Source: Larsenimonas suaedae
GTDB lineage: Bacteria; Pseudomonadota; Gammaproteobacteria; Pseudomonadales; Halomonadaceae
Length of the DNA: 64,000 nucleotides
Direction: 5' to 3'
Assembly (NCBI RefSeq): GCF_023712105.1
Contig: NZ_JAMLJI010000006.1
Coordinates: 1 to 64,000, forward strand
Each line of letters begins with the position of its first letter. Position 1 is the stretch's first letter. The notes under the pieces are model-generated. The model was not told where the DNA came from, searched no databases, and was given only the letters and a program-made list of their open reading frames with translations. Of the stretch, positions 1 through 9,930 are shown piece by piece. The position numbers were made by a program, and so were the translations under genes.

Positions 1-3000
1 GGCCATCGGCCACTGCCAGCATGAACTGACGATTGAGCGGATCGTTCTTGTCCATCGGCACCTGCGTGTTCCAGCCGTCCATCCAGAGCATGTGCCGCTG
101 CACTTTGCTGGATTGGGGATTGAGCAGATTGCTGTCGATGCCGACACGGTGCTGCTTCCAGACGCTGCGCGGGAAGTAGATGGCCTGATCCAGAGAGTCC
201 ATGCCGCCGGTGTATTCCCGGTAGCGTGCGATCTCGCGGCGCAGGGAATCGTTCTTGGCTTCGATGCGCGCCTGGTTGATCGAGTGCACCCGCTGGGTGC
301 CCAGATTCACGACGCCGGCAATCGACTCGAGTACCGAGTCATCGAGCGTCTCGAGTACCGTGTTCATGTCCTTGCGGACGTAGTGGGGGCGCTTGCCTTC
401 CGCGTCCTGGATCTTGGCCAGCGACTCTGGGACGGCGCGATCGGTGTTGCGCGGGCTCTTCTGTGTGAAGTCGATCGGTGTGCTCGACGGCGCCTTGAGG
501 CTGTCTTCCATCGAGAACAGTTTGTTCAGCATGCCCTTGGTGTCCTTGGACTTATCCAAGAGCTCCTGGGTATCGGCGGCGTAGCTCAGCTGTCCGGCAT
601 CATCCCGGGTGGCTGTGACGCGCACGAAGTTGTGCTGGGCACCTTTCTTGGTTGAACCAGCAGGCAGCTCCTGGCCTTTCTGAAGCGCTTCGAACGTGTC
701 CTGCGCAATCGAAGTACGCGTGACCAGTCCGGCGTCGATCAGGACACCGAGGGCGTAGGCGCCAAGCGATCCCTCGAGCTTGGTCTGTGCGTCCTGCGTT
801 GCGTCCTTGCGTGCCTTGAGGCCGAGGGCATCGCTGATCTTCTGACCCAGTGAGTTGATGGCTACGCGGTTACGTACCCCGACGCGACCCAGCTGATTGA
901 ACTGATCCTGGGAGATGGGTGCAGAGCCTTCACGGCCCAGAATGGCGTTGATCGACTCGGCGTCGTTGTACTGGGTCTCCCCGGCATTTTCGATCAACCA
1001 GGTCGCCATACCGGCAGCAATGGCGGTGCGTGTGTTGGCCGGGATCTGGCCCTGTTCGTCGGTCAGGAACTGTAGGGTGTCCTCATATCGGAAGTCCGCA
1101 CGCGCCTTGGGCTGGAACAGTGCCTGAGCCGTGTCGCCCCATTCCCGGGCCATCTCGATGAAGGTCTCGAGCAGCGCCTGCTGGCGGTCGTTCATCGGCT
1201 CGGTCAGGTAGTCGTTGGCTACCGTCGGGTCTTGATCCAGGGCAGTCAATGCATCCGGCAGCTCGACCAGCGGATTGCCAGAGGCGTGCCGCTCGGTCTT
1301 CGAGGTCTGGGTGTACTGGCTTGCCAGGTTACGCTCGACGTAGGGCGTGGCCGGATCGTCTGTCTGCTCGACGGCATTGAGCCGTCCTGTCGTTGGTTCG
1401 ACGGGCGCAGTTGATTCCTGTGCAGGTGCCTCGGTGCTCGGTTGTTGCGTTGTTGCATTATTTAAGTGTTGCAATGATTCATCTGTCGCGGCGCGTGCTG
1501 GCTGCGTCTCAGTTGAATCAGCGACCTGCGCTGTTTTCGTGGCCTGCGCCGCGTCTGCCTTTGGCGTTTTCGGTGCTTTCGGCGCTTGTGACGCCTTCGG
1601 TGCATCAGGCGCGGTCTTTACGGTGCGCGTGGTAGCGCCCTGTGCGGGGGATGCTTCTTGAGCGGCGGTGTTGGCAGCGCCAAATGCCATATCCTGGGCG
1701 CTGCTCAGCTCTGCTCTAACGTGTTCCAAGGTGCGTGCCTCTTCGATAATGGCTTGCACAAACTTGCCCGAGTGGGTGCTGATCTCCATTGCACCGTTGT
1801 CTTCCCTCTGTCGGCGTGAAATGGGCTCGGCGGACTCATGCCAACCATTTCGTTTGCTGTAGACCATCTGGATGCTGTTTTCTGTCCCTTTGGTTTTGCG
1901 GAACGCTTCCTGCGCCGCTTTGGCTTTGCGTTTGTGCTGACGGGCAAACTGCGTCAGATCGGCAAGTTCGGTCTTGGCGGCGTCCGGGTTGCCGGCCTTT
2001 ACCGCAGAGGTAAAGGCCTGGCGATATTCCTGGATACCCTTGTAGCCCTTGCCGCCTACCAAGATGTTGTCGCTGACGCCATCGAGGCCCTTCAGCCGGT
2101 GCTCGGCTTTTTTGGTTTCTGCGTACTTGCGAAGATAGGTTCGCTGTTGCTCGTCCAGACTGTTCGATGTGTTTTTGACTAGACGATCGACGTCCTCGAT
2201 AGAGAGGGCGTCCGGGTTTGCCATGGCCAGTTGAACGACGCGATATGCAGCGTCGGTATCGGGCTCGGTCTCCGATACATCCTGGTCGGCGCGGTCAATC
2301 ACCGAGCGTACTTCATCACTTTTGGGTTGGTTGTCGACAGTCATTCGCTCTGTAATGGCGCGGGACTGCTTGAGGTGCCGCTCGACCTGATCCAGTTCAC
2401 GCTGGGCGGCCTTGCGCTGCTTGGGCGTTGTCTTGTCGATGTCGACAATGACGTCACTGAGCAGATCGATGTTGCGCTGAATGTCCTGACGTTCTTCAGG
2501 GGATTCTGCGCGCTCGAGGGCCTGCTTCTGTTCATCGAGCTGGCCTGCGTATTCGGCACGCTTCTCGGGTGCCATGGAATCCAGCACCGCTTGCTTGTCC
2601 TGGCGTTCCTGCTCCAGGGTCGTGACGATCTCATTGGCCTGGGTCAGGTTGGCGTCCCGTTGTTCGGGGGTAGCGTCTGACTTCTGGCTGTTGCGCATCA
2701 ACGCGCCAACGGCTTTCTCCGGGGCGTAGTCCGTTCCGGTTTTATCGAGGTAGGGTGCTACATCGCCCGACTCGGCGATTGCGTCAAAATCCGCCTTGTC
2801 CTGGGCCTGCTTGGCATTTTGTTCGGCATGCTCGGGCGTTGCCTGGGACGCCTCTGCACCGGCGCGCATGGTTCCGCTAAGAGCACCACCGACACCTGCA
2901 CCGATGGCAACGCCTTCGTAGATGTCAGCCGCGGAGGCAGGCTTGTTGGTGGCCTGGCCTTCGGTGTAGGTCTGCACGCCCTCGGTCAGACCCTCTGTTG

Positions 3001-4108
3001 CCATGCCCTCGGCAGTTGCCTTGCCGGTATTGAGTACGGAATCCCTTGCTCGAACCGGGCCAGACGCACCGGGTTTGCTGCGGCCGGGAACCAGTTTCTT
3101 GAGCATGGCAGCATCCCCAAGCATTTCAGCCCCGGAGCTTGCCCAGCCATAAGCAGCCATCTTGGCGTAGTCGCTCTGGCCTGGATCGTCACCGCGATGG
3201 TCGTCGCGGTAATTCATCACGCCTTGGTTGGTCACATCGGCGCCATAGCCTGCGTTACTCACCACGGAACCAAGCACACCACGCGCTGCGGTAACGAGCT
3301 GAGGAATGTTCTCGGCCACGTACTCGAGCATGGCTTCGGGATGTTGGGCGACGCTGATGCCGCCATGGGCGACCAACTTGGTCAGTGCCTTGGTGCCCTT
3401 GAGCGTGCCGGCCAGTTCGTTGCCGTTTTCGAACTCTTTCTTGGCCTCTGCCAGTTCCTCGAGTCCTTCCTTGCCATCACCGGAGCGAAGGTCTTTAGAC
3501 AGATCTTCCCGGTTGCCCTGGTAGACGATGTCCGACAGATCTGTGCCTCGACGAATGACGTCGGCAAGCCCTGTGGTGGTGCCGTAGGACTTGAGGTGAT
3601 CCAGATTGGTTTTGGTGTCCCTGGGCACGAAGGCCGTCTGATCCGAATGATGCTGGGACTGCTGGGACTCACGCGCCTGTTGGGGAATCGCGTTGAGCAG
3701 CGCCATGTCTTCAGGCGTTGCCTCGTCCTTCTTGTAGCGGTTGTAGGCGTCGATGGCACCATCGTCGATGGCTGCGCGTTGCGCCTGCGAATTGATGTTC
3801 AGAGGTAGGGTGGCCATCTGGCCGGCCAGGCGGCTTGCCCCCGAGATAAAGGCAGCACTGCGGTTGAGATTGCCTCCAATAAAGGAATCAGGGTCGACGT
3901 CCAGTTTGCCGATCAGAGACTGGTCGTACTGCATCTGCCGCTGGAACCGGGCATCACGAGCTCGATGAAGCGCCGCCAGCTTATTGGCAGACGCCTTGTT
4001 TACCTTATCCTGCTTGGATTGGATCCGGTCATTGAAAAGGCCGTCCTTGGACGGCCCAAAAATGGCAGCGTCTTGGGCTGCCAGGAAATCATCGGGGTTG
4101 TAGCTCAT
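1..4108 (-). CDS. Giant virion RNA polymerase (N4 gp50-like), N-terminal part
   Basis: One uninterrupted frame runs from an ATG at 4108 to the left edge, about 1369 codons, so the C-terminal part lies outside the window. In N4 this slot, last gene of the leftward late block after gp51, encodes a ~3500-aa polymerase packaged in the capsid and injected with the DNA to transcribe early genes. The visible N-terminal part is Gln/Glu/Asp-rich with long helical stretches. Near the edge, residues ~1320-1335 read HRVGIDSNLLNPQSSK, comparable to the T7-family segment with an essential Arg followed by an NPQ; N4 has its corresponding Arg near residue 1420. The catalytic Asp and Lys motifs would lie beyond the edge. 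Assignment rests on size, position, this motif and the early hairpin promoters. An ejected internal core protein without polymerase activity is the alternative. Confidence 0.75.
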   Translation of the reverse strand, partial: MSYNPDDFLAAQDAAIFGPSKDGLFNDRIQSKQDKVNKASANKLAALHRARDARFQRQMQYDQSLIGKLDVDPDSFIGGNLNRSAAFISGASRLAGQMATLPLNINSQAQRAAIDDGAIDAYNRYKKDEATPEDMALLNAIPQQARESQQSQHHSDQTAFVPRDTKTNLDHLKSYGTTTGLADVIRRGTDLSDIVYQGNREDLSKDLRSGDGKEGLEELAEAKKEFENGNELAGTLKGTKALTKLVAHGGISVAQHPEAMLEYVAENIPQLVTAARGVLGSVVSNAGYGADVTNQGVMNYRDDHRGDDPGQSDYAKMAAYGWASSGAEMLGDAAMLKKLVPGRSKPGASGPVRARDSVLNTGKATAEGMATEGLTEGVQTYTEGQATNKPASAADIYEGVAIGAGVGGALSGTMRAGAEASQATPEHAEQNAKQAQDKADFDAIAESGDVAPYLDKTGTDYAPEKAVGALMRNSQKSDATPEQRDANLTQANEIVTTLEQERQDKQAVLDSMAPEKRAEYAGQLDEQKQALERAESPEERQDIQRNIDLLSDVIVDIDKTTPKQRKAAQRELDQVERHLKQSRAITERMTVDNQPKSDEVRSVIDRADQDVSETEPDTDAAYRVVQLAMANPDALSIEDVDRLVKNTSNSLDEQQRTYLRKYAETKKAEHRLKGLDGVSDNILVGGKGYKGIQEYRQAFTSAVKAGNPDAAKTELADLTQFARQHKRKAKAAQEAFRKTKGTENSIQMVYSKRNGWHESAEPISRRQREDNGAMEISTHSGKFVQAIIEEARTLEHVRAELSSAQDMAFGAANTAAQEASPAQGATTRTVKTAPDAPKASQAPKAPKTPKADAAQATKTAQVADSTETQPARAATDESLQHLNNATTQQPSTEAPAQESTAPVEPTTGRLNAVEQTDDPATPYVERNLASQYTQTSKTERHASGNPLVELPDALTALDQDPTVANDYLTEPMNDRQQALLETFIEMAREWGDTAQALFQPKARADFRYEDTLQFLTDEQGQIPANTRTAIAAGMATWLIENAGETQYNDAESINAILGREGSAPISQDQFNQLGRVGVRNRVAINSLGQKISDALGLKARKDATQDAQTKLEGSLGAYALGVLIDAGLVTRTSIAQDTFEALQKGQELPAGSTKKGAQHNFVRVTATRDDAGQLSYAADTQELLDKSKDTKGMLNKLFSMEDSLKAPSSTPIDFTQKSPRNTDRAVPESLAKIQDAEGKRPHYVRKDMNTVLETLDDSVLESIAGVVNLGTQRVHSINQARIEAKNDSLRREIARYREYTGGMDSLDQAIYFPRSVWKQHRVGIDSNLLNPQSSKVQRHMLWMDGWNTQVPMDKNDPLNRQFMLAVADG
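1443..1482 (+). repeat. Octamer array A, inside the virion polymerase gene
   Basis: Five consecutive 8-bp units, including TGTTGCAT, TATTTAAG and TGTTGCAA, in perfect 8-bp register. It belongs to the dispersed 40-bp array family of this window. Unlike most others it is wholly coding and encodes a Gln/Asn/Thr-rich linker of the giant polymerase, so the site may be kept for DNA binding rather than for the protein. Confidence 0.75.
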
Positions 4109-4123
4109 AGTTCGGCCCTAATC

Positions 4124-5647
4124 CTATCTCGGTTTGAAGCGCCCCAGGGTCTCGAGGAAGTCCCGTGTGGAGACGGATTTGACGCCCTGACGCTTTTTGA
4201 AATTCGCTTCAAGCGAGGATAACTGCTCGGTTTTTTCCCGTTTCAGATTATTCCTGTCGGCTGCGCTCTTATCGCGGAGGGTGAGGTGCTCCTCATACGC
4301 CTCGAGCGTTGCCGGTTCGTTTGCCCACGATTCGATCACATCATCCAGCGATGTATTGAAGCCGTAGAAGTTGTCGGTTACGCGGCTTAGGGCCAGTTTC
4401 ATGACAGAGGCGGGCACCGGGATAGAGGCGCCGTCCCCGATGGGAAATCCCTTGGTCATGTATGCATTGGCCTTGGACTGAAGGTCGGCCTGTTCGCTTG
4501 AACTAAAGCCTCGATCGTCCAGTGCCTTGCCAGAAGGCATGATGTCAGCAAGCTCTGATGCAGGATCCTTGCCGGTGGAATGGAAGATGTCGCGCTTTCG
4601 GGCATCCTCGGTTCGCTGCGCAAGTTCCTTCTCCTTGTTCGAGAAGTATTCCTGCGCGTCTCGGCTTTGAACTCCTAACTTATTCTTAGCTGAAGATGAC
4701 AATTCGTTACGGAGTGTATCATATCCGTCAAAATTGTTAATAAGGGATCCAACTTCGCTTGGCGAAATCGATTTGTTAGCCATCAAAGTCTTAGTAAGTT
4801 CCTGGCGTCGCTGAGACCAGGATGGTACGGAAATTCCCGCACTGTTGACGGCATCCCGGAATGCGCTCGTCTTGTCATCGCCAACCTTGGACAGGTCGGG
4901 CTGACCGTTGACCACAGGGATCCCATGTCGCTTGGCAAGGCTGTTGAGCTGCTGTGTCGCCTGTTCATCCTGCTGCGCATACCGATTGAGCGACGCCTGC
5001 AAAATTGCCTCACCCGCCTTGTGCGATGCCCGATCCTGCTGCCCCTGATTGAACGCCGTCTGACGCATGCGCAAGCTGGCGGCCGCTCGACCATCGGCTC
5101 GGTTAGCGCGACGTTCTGCCGCATCCTTTAGTCTAGAATTTCGAGCCATACCAGCCAGTTCACCCTCATTGAGCAAATCGTGCTGATCCAGTAATGCCTG
5201 CGCACCGGCGTAATCCTGATTGGCAATCATGGACTGGTACTGGTTGACTAGCGGGCGCTCGTCGCGTTGCCGAGTGAAGTCCTCGTACTCCGCCTCAGCC
5301 TGGCCCCGCTTCATCAGCTGGCCGGGCAGGGCTGTCATTGCCTGGCGTACCGCGCTCTGATCAACCTGGCGGCCAAAGCGGTTCTGTAACTGAGCCAGTG
5401 CTCCTGACTCCCGTGCGGCGTTGTACTCATCCACGGACTGAAACTGACCCAGCTGATTCAGAACATCCTGCGTGTTGTTGTTGCGCTGGTTCTCCCAGTT
5501 CGCTCGATTGGTTTTCTGTTCACGATCGACCAGACGGCCGAGCGCCCCGAGTGAGTTGTCCAGGCTTTGTTGGGCACCCTGGAAGAGTGAGCTTGCCCCC
5601 TGCGTCGAGGGGGCGGTCACATTGCGCCATGTGATGGGTTGGGCCAT
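4124..5647 (-). CDS. N4 gp51-like structural protein
   Basis: A 507-aa, Gln/Arg/Glu-rich and mostly helical protein with no membrane segment or enzymatic motif. It lies directly upstream of the giant polymerase gene with a 15-bp gap, and its ATG overlaps the end of the 153-aa gene before it, so they are one late operon. In N4 the gene at this place (gp51) encodes a minor virion protein. Function beyond an ejected or internal virion protein is not visible. Confidence 0.6.
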   Translation of the reverse strand: MAQPITWRNVTAPSTQGASSLFQGAQQSLDNSLGALGRLVDREQKTNRANWENQRNNNTQDVLNQLGQFQSVDEYNAARESGALAQLQNRFGRQVDQSAVRQAMTALPGQLMKRGQAEAEYEDFTRQRDERPLVNQYQSMIANQDYAGAQALLDQHDLLNEGELAGMARNSRLKDAAERRANRADGRAAASLRMRQTAFNQGQQDRASHKAGEAILQASLNRYAQQDEQATQQLNSLAKRHGIPVVNGQPDLSKVGDDKTSAFRDAVNSAGISVPSWSQRRQELTKTLMANKSISPSEVGSLINNFDGYDTLRNELSSSAKNKLGVQSRDAQEYFSNKEKELAQRTEDARKRDIFHSTGKDPASELADIMPSGKALDDRGFSSSEQADLQSKANAYMTKGFPIGDGASIPVPASVMKLALSRVTDNFYGFNTSLDDVIESWANEPATLEAYEEHLTLRDKSAADRNNLKREKTEQLSSLEANFKKRQGVKSVSTRDFLETLGRFKPR

Positions 5648-6108
5648 TACTTCACTCCGTACTTATCCATGTAGCCGCTGACGGACTGATAGGCGTCGGG
5701 GTTGGACGCCACGCGCGCACGCTGACGATCTTCCAGTCGTGAGTTGGTCATCTGGCGCTGGGCGGCGTAGTTCTTCTCGAACTGGGCCTTGCTCTGCTTG
5801 AGGGCGTCCTTCGCCAGACCGTACTGCTTCATGCCCATGTAGGCGCCAAGCAGACCCTGACCGAGTCCAATGGCGGAACCGGCCCAGCCGTTGACCTGAT
5901 TGCCGTCGGCATCGGTGCCCCCGAACAGACCGAGGCTGCTGAACGGAGAGGCACCCCCGCCACCGCCGCCGCCCTGGGGGGCCAATGACATGCCGCCGGT
6001 GCCACCGAACAGGCCCGGGGCCGTGGCCGCCTGCTGCTGTACACCCTGCATGGCAGCCAGGGGCTGACTGAACATGCTCCATTCATCCGTGTTTCCGTAA
6101 TTAAGCAT
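5647..6108 (-). CDS. N4 gp52-like small virion protein
   Basis: A 153-aa protein with a Gly-rich stretch (about residues 45-60) followed by a short hydrophobic Gly/Ala segment around residues 75-95 and a basic, helical C-terminus. Size and place between the gp51-like and 753-aa genes match N4 gp52, a small virion protein. The start overlaps the end of the preceding 753-aa frame, indicating translational coupling. No enzymatic motif is seen. Confidence 0.55.
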   Translation of the reverse strand: MLNYGNTDEWSMFSQPLAAMQGVQQQAATAPGLFGGTGGMSLAPQGGGGGGGASPFSSLGLFGGTDADGNQVNGWAGSAIGLGQGLLGAYMGMKQYGLAKDALKQSKAQFEKNYAAQRQMTNSRLEDRQRARVASNPDAYQSVSGYMDKYGVK

Positions 6109-8362
6109 ACGAACCTCCTAGCGTGGTGTTGATGCTGGGTAGCGTGAGGGCAATGTCGGTGTAGCCGGACACGAGGTCGATGCCGGCCACGCCGATATTT
6201 CCCGAGTGAACCGTGCGCTCATAGAAGTCGTCCGGGCTTTCGCCGAAACGCTGCGGCACGGTAGGGGTGTCGAATAGGGCGAAGGGATCGAGCAGGTTGC
6301 TCTGGTTCAGTAGTCCCTTGGCGCTGTCGAGTTCTTCGTTCTTGTCTTTCTGATAGCTCTGGAAGTCGATCAGGTCGTCCTGTAGATCCTGCATCAGATC
6401 GGCACTGCGCAGCTGGGATTCCGACAGCATTCCGTTGGATGCCATCAGAAGCTGTTCAGAACTTGGCAGCAGCGTGCTGCCGGTGTAGCCCTGATAGGCG
6501 GCGGCCGCTGCCAGCGCCACGGCGGCGAGGAGGGTGCCATCAGCGCCCAGGATCTTGACCAGCTCCCGGGTGGCCAGCTTGAAGGCGATGGCCTGCACGA
6601 CCATGGTTGTGACAGCCCAGGCAATGGCGGTCAGCGAGGCCGCAGCCGCGAGGGTGATGGCGGCCGCCTGGATGCTGTAGATGGAGATGACGACGGCCGC
6701 GACCTTCAGGGCAAAGGTGAACCAGCCGGACTGATACCACTTCACCCGCTCAACGTGCATGGAGTGAAAGACGTAGTGCAGCGAGCGCAGGTACAGGGTT
6801 TCCTTGTCCGCCAGCGACCAGGTATCCGCCAGGCTTCGATCCAGTGGGATCAGGATGTTCTCGGGATCGTCTTTGAGGGTTGCATTGGTGGCGTAGCTGC
6901 GGCCATCACTGCGTCGGTTTTGAACCAGATCCTCGACGATGACCTCTTCAAAGAACGTGGCGTTGCGCTGGTATCGGATGTGGTAGCTGTAGCGGTAGTA
7001 GGTACGCTCGACGATCCGCCGGCGTACCTCGTTCTTGTTGCTGCCGGCCCAATGGGATTCCCGCACTGTGTAGGGCTCTTCCCGGATTTCCTTCTGGTAC
7101 TCACCCACCTTGCCAATCTGACCGGCCCGGATGCGTTTGGAGATCGAGTTGTAGGACAGGATCGTGTTGGAGTCGGCTTCCTCGATCAGGAAGGCACTGC
7201 CGATGCGTTTCTCACCATGGCTCGAGTCTCGGCCTGCCGTGCTGGCGGACGGGTTGGTGCGGTATAGGCGCTCGAAGAAGGCATAGACATACGCCAGATC
7301 AATCTGGTGCTCGGACGTGACCGGCATCGCCATCATTAAAATGGCCTGGTCGATGTCCCCGGCATCCTCGTTCTCCGCAATCGAGTCGCCCATCTTCTGG
7401 TAGTCGATGTTGATGAAGTCCAGAAGTGTCTTGGTCGACTGATATTCCTCGGTGTCCTCCCGCTCCTTGGTGGCGATGTTGGTTCGGTCGCGGCGAAAGA
7501 GGGCGAACGGGAAGTAGGTGCCCGGGTTCTCGACCGCCAGCTCCTTGACGTTGTCGAGCTTGGGGTAGTCGCCGGCGCCCTGGCGGTATGTCCAGTAGCG
7601 GTAGGCCAGATCGCTGCCCCCGTCCCAGGACACCAGCGCTTGGAAGTAATCCCCCGCTTCAAGCGTTGCAAGCGTGAGTTCGAAGTGATCGTCGACGATC
7701 GCCCCGTCCTGCTCATAGGTGTAGAACACCAGCGCCGCATCCTCGGTGCGGTCTGGGTCGAGCACATAGTCAGTGTGTTGAGCGTAGCGGCCCAATCGAC
7801 CAAGCCCCGACGCCGGACGCTTGGGGGTATAGCCTGACGTGGCAGGGACACCGAGGGACTCCATGAGGCTCGGGTCGATCTCGCCGGCGAGGCTTTCCGG
7901 GTAGACCACGACCAGATCGCTCAGATAGACCGGCGTGCCCTTCTCATCGGTGAGGTGGCCAAGCACATTGGTGGTGGGGTCGTAGCCGTGCTGATCGACC
8001 AGGGCCTGCCAAGCAAAGTGCTGACTGCGCGGCGCTCCAAGCACGCAGTATTCGACCGTGACGTCATGGCCCAGCTCGGCCTCGATGATCCGCTGCACAT
8101 CGTCGGTGCCACCCTTGTTAGTCAGAAGGCGGGCGTTCGGCAGGCCCCAGTAATAGTCCTTCTGGGCGTAGCGAAACATGCGCTCGAAGTTCAGGGCCGG
8201 GCCATCGATCAGCCCATTGACCAGTTCCTCGCTGATGTTGGTTTCCTGGTAGACCGAGCGAAGAATGGCCTGACGAAGCGTCTCGGGCATGGCGGTGTCA
8301 TCCACGGCACGAACCACGCTCGTATGGACGGTGCGTTTGTGCTTGCTGCTGAACAATCCCAT
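6101..8362 (-). CDS. Large structural protein with central hydrophobic domain
   Basis: A 753-aa late protein. The first ~540 residues are soluble and mixed alpha/beta. A strongly hydrophobic Ala/Val/Ile-rich block at about 560-640 could form two to four membrane helices, followed by a polar C-terminus. It corresponds in order to N4 gp53. The hydrophobic block could let it insert into the cell envelope during DNA ejection, which is an inference. It is separated from the upstream coiled-coil gene by a terminator-like hairpin, so read-through or a second promoter may set its level. Confidence 0.6.
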   Translation of the reverse strand: MGLFSSKHKRTVHTSVVRAVDDTAMPETLRQAILRSVYQETNISEELVNGLIDGPALNFERMFRYAQKDYYWGLPNARLLTNKGGTDDVQRIIEAELGHDVTVEYCVLGAPRSQHFAWQALVDQHGYDPTTNVLGHLTDEKGTPVYLSDLVVVYPESLAGEIDPSLMESLGVPATSGYTPKRPASGLGRLGRYAQHTDYVLDPDRTEDAALVFYTYEQDGAIVDDHFELTLATLEAGDYFQALVSWDGGSDLAYRYWTYRQGAGDYPKLDNVKELAVENPGTYFPFALFRRDRTNIATKEREDTEEYQSTKTLLDFINIDYQKMGDSIAENEDAGDIDQAILMMAMPVTSEHQIDLAYVYAFFERLYRTNPSASTAGRDSSHGEKRIGSAFLIEEADSNTILSYNSISKRIRAGQIGKVGEYQKEIREEPYTVRESHWAGSNKNEVRRRIVERTYYRYSYHIRYQRNATFFEEVIVEDLVQNRRSDGRSYATNATLKDDPENILIPLDRSLADTWSLADKETLYLRSLHYVFHSMHVERVKWYQSGWFTFALKVAAVVISIYSIQAAAITLAAAASLTAIAWAVTTMVVQAIAFKLATRELVKILGADGTLLAAVALAAAAAYQGYTGSTLLPSSEQLLMASNGMLSESQLRSADLMQDLQDDLIDFQSYQKDKNEELDSAKGLLNQSNLLDPFALFDTPTVPQRFGESPDDFYERTVHSGNIGVAGIDLVSGYTDIALTLPSINTTLGGSYA

Positions 8363-8378
8363 AACCCATCCCCGATAG

Positions 8379-8402
8379 AAAAAGGGAGCCGCGTGGGCTC
8401 CC
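8379..8402 (-). terminator. Terminator-like hairpin in late operon
   Basis: On the minus strand GGGAGCC-loop-GGCTCCC is followed by five T residues. It lies between the 292-aa gene and the 753-aa gene and may partly attenuate late transcription. Confidence 0.7.
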
Positions 8403-8425
8403 GGTGGTACGTAACGATGCCCGTG

Positions 8426-9304
8426 TCAGGCGTTGACGTTGCTGAGCAGACGTTCCACCGCCCGGCCCACGGTGACGTCATCAAGCCGGTTGGTCTCGTT
8501 GGCGGAGGTGGCATCGTCGGTGGTGCGCCGCACGTTCCAGCTGTCGACCATGAGCTTGGCGGCCTTCTGTACCGCGTCGCGCTCGAAACCATTGGTTTGC
8601 GCCAGATACAGCCCCTTCTGCCGACCGATGACACTGTCCTCGTCCACGCCCGACGCCGTGATCTGGGCTTTTTCAGTGACGCGCTTTTGTGTCACGAGGG
8701 CGGTCTGGGCCACGGTCTGGAGCTTCTGCTCCTGCAACAGGTCGAACTCGGCATCCAGCTTGCACTGCTCCTTGAGCAGGGTGTCGTTCTGGGTGATGGC
8801 GTTCAGGGTCTGCTGCTTGACCAGCGCGGTCTGCTCGAGCGTCTGGGCCTTGGTGGCGGCCAGGTTCTCGGTCTGCTGCTCCATCTGGGCCGTCTCTGCC
8901 TTGAGCTTGTCGGCTTCAAGACGCAGGTTCTCCGTTTGCTGGCGGAGCTGGGCCTGCTGGAGCTTGGCGGTCTCGTGTTCGGTCGCCAGGTTGATCTGCT
9001 GCTGCTTCAGGATGCCCTGCTGGTAGCGCTCGGTTTGAATCTTGGCTTGGGTCAGTGCTGCATCCTGAGCGGCCTTGCGCTGTTCCAGGGTGAACTGCAA
9101 CGCGGTTTGCATGACCGCTGTGAGCGAGCCCAGGTAGACCTGAGCGTATTCGCCCCCCTTGATGCGACCCATCTTGAACTCGGCATCCAGGTGGGCCTTG
9201 GTCGCTCGCATCAGCCGATCGAACGTACCGTCGCCTGTCAGGCTGGTGTCTGTGAGCTCATTGATAGCGATCTCGTCCATGGTGGTCTCCGGGCTCATAC
9301 TCAT
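8426..9304 (-). CDS. Coiled-coil virion protein (N4 gp54-like)
   Basis: A 292-aa protein whose residues ~75-220 form a long Gln/Glu/Leu/Ala-rich coiled coil with repeated QQT and LE(A/Q) elements. The N-terminal ~70 and C-terminal ~60 residues look globular. Its ATG overlaps the stop of the preceding gene (ATGA). The position, two genes downstream of the major capsid protein, matches N4 gp54, a virion component. Tail or ejection role is inferred. Confidence 0.6.
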   Translation of the reverse strand: MSMSPETTMDEIAINELTDTSLTGDGTFDRLMRATKAHLDAEFKMGRIKGGEYAQVYLGSLTAVMQTALQFTLEQRKAAQDAALTQAKIQTERYQQGILKQQQINLATEHETAKLQQAQLRQQTENLRLEADKLKAETAQMEQQTENLAATKAQTLEQTALVKQQTLNAITQNDTLLKEQCKLDAEFDLLQEQKLQTVAQTALVTQKRVTEKAQITASGVDEDSVIGRQKGLYLAQTNGFERDAVQKAAKLMVDSWNVRRTTDDATSANETNRLDDVTVGRAVERLLSNVNA

Positions 9305-9855
9305 CAGTCGACGCTACGCGCCATGGCCTGGCGTTGGGCCAGTTCCTTGAGCTCAGCTTCGGTCAGGGGTGGAAGCACCTCGACGTTGAACTCACGAATC
9401 AGCTTGCCTTTACGCGTGGTGTTGCCGCGTGCGTCGCGCTCGGTATAGAAAACCTGGCACTGACGTTGAGTCAGCTGGTTGTAGATGATCTGCGGGATGT
9501 GCCAGCCGTCGTCGGCATTGAAGGGCACGTATTTCTTGAAGCTGCCGACCATGGCGTTGCCGGCCGTGAAGATCTCACCTTCATGCTCACGCTTGAGCGG
9601 GTTCATGCACGTCACGCGAACGCGGATGAGCTTGCTGGCTTCACGCTTGAGGCGAGCACGACGCTGAGCGGCGGTTTCACCCGAGGTACTGTCAGTGGCC
9701 GGTGCGTCCTGCTCGGGCGCGCTTTCGGTGAGGGCGGCGTTGACCTTCTCACGCAGCTTGTCCACGCCGATGTTCGGATGGAAGGCAATGCCCATGGCGG
9801 TGGCGCGATTCTTGAGGACGGTCAGCTCATCCTGCTGGGGTACTTGATCAGTCAT
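9304..9855 (-). CDS. N4 gp55-like protein after major capsid gene
   Basis: A 183-aa protein with an acidic, probably disordered region (residues ~50-70), then a basic helix rich in Arg/Lys and a compact C-terminal domain. The ATG at 9855 is chosen over an upstream in-frame TTG because it follows an ACGGAAA ribosome-site-like sequence. Octamer array B covers the leader immediately upstream. N4 gp55 occupies the same place after the capsid gene; no function is evident. Confidence 0.6.
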   Translation of the reverse strand: MTDQVPQQDELTVLKNRATAMGIAFHPNIGVDKLREKVNAALTESAPEQDAPATDSTSGETAAQRRARLKREASKLIRVRVTCMNPLKREHEGEIFTAGNAMVGSFKKYVPFNADDGWHIPQIIYNQLTQRQCQVFYTERDARGNTTRKGKLIREFNVEVLPPLTEAELKELAQRQAMARSVD

Positions 9856-9894
9856 TGGATTATTTCCGTAATTCAATAATGAAATATTTAAATA
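9855..9894 (-). repeat. Octamer array B, leader of gp55-like gene
   Basis: Five 8-bp units in register on the minus strand, including TATTTAAA, TATTTCAT and TATTGAAT. The array ends on the start codon of the gp55-like gene, so a protein bound here, or in the RNA, could block expression. Confidence 0.75.
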
Positions 9895-9898
9895 ACAA

Positions 9899-9920
9899 GG
9901 GGCGGGCTAAACCCACCCCC
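9899..9920 (-). terminator. Hairpin after major capsid gene
   Basis: Minus-strand GGGGTGGG and CCCGCCCC arms enclose a short loop. The downstream tract is AT-rich rather than a clean T run, so this may be a weak terminator or an RNA-stabilising hairpin. Confidence 0.5.
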
Positions 9921-9930
9921 TGAACGAGCC

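Noticed and set aside
92-3808. Long plus-strand open frames at 92-655, 1838-2182, 2231-2680 and 2819-3808
   Set aside because: They are mirror frames of the minus-strand virion polymerase gene, which is open over 4.1 kb with consistent codon use; their proteins show no family features.
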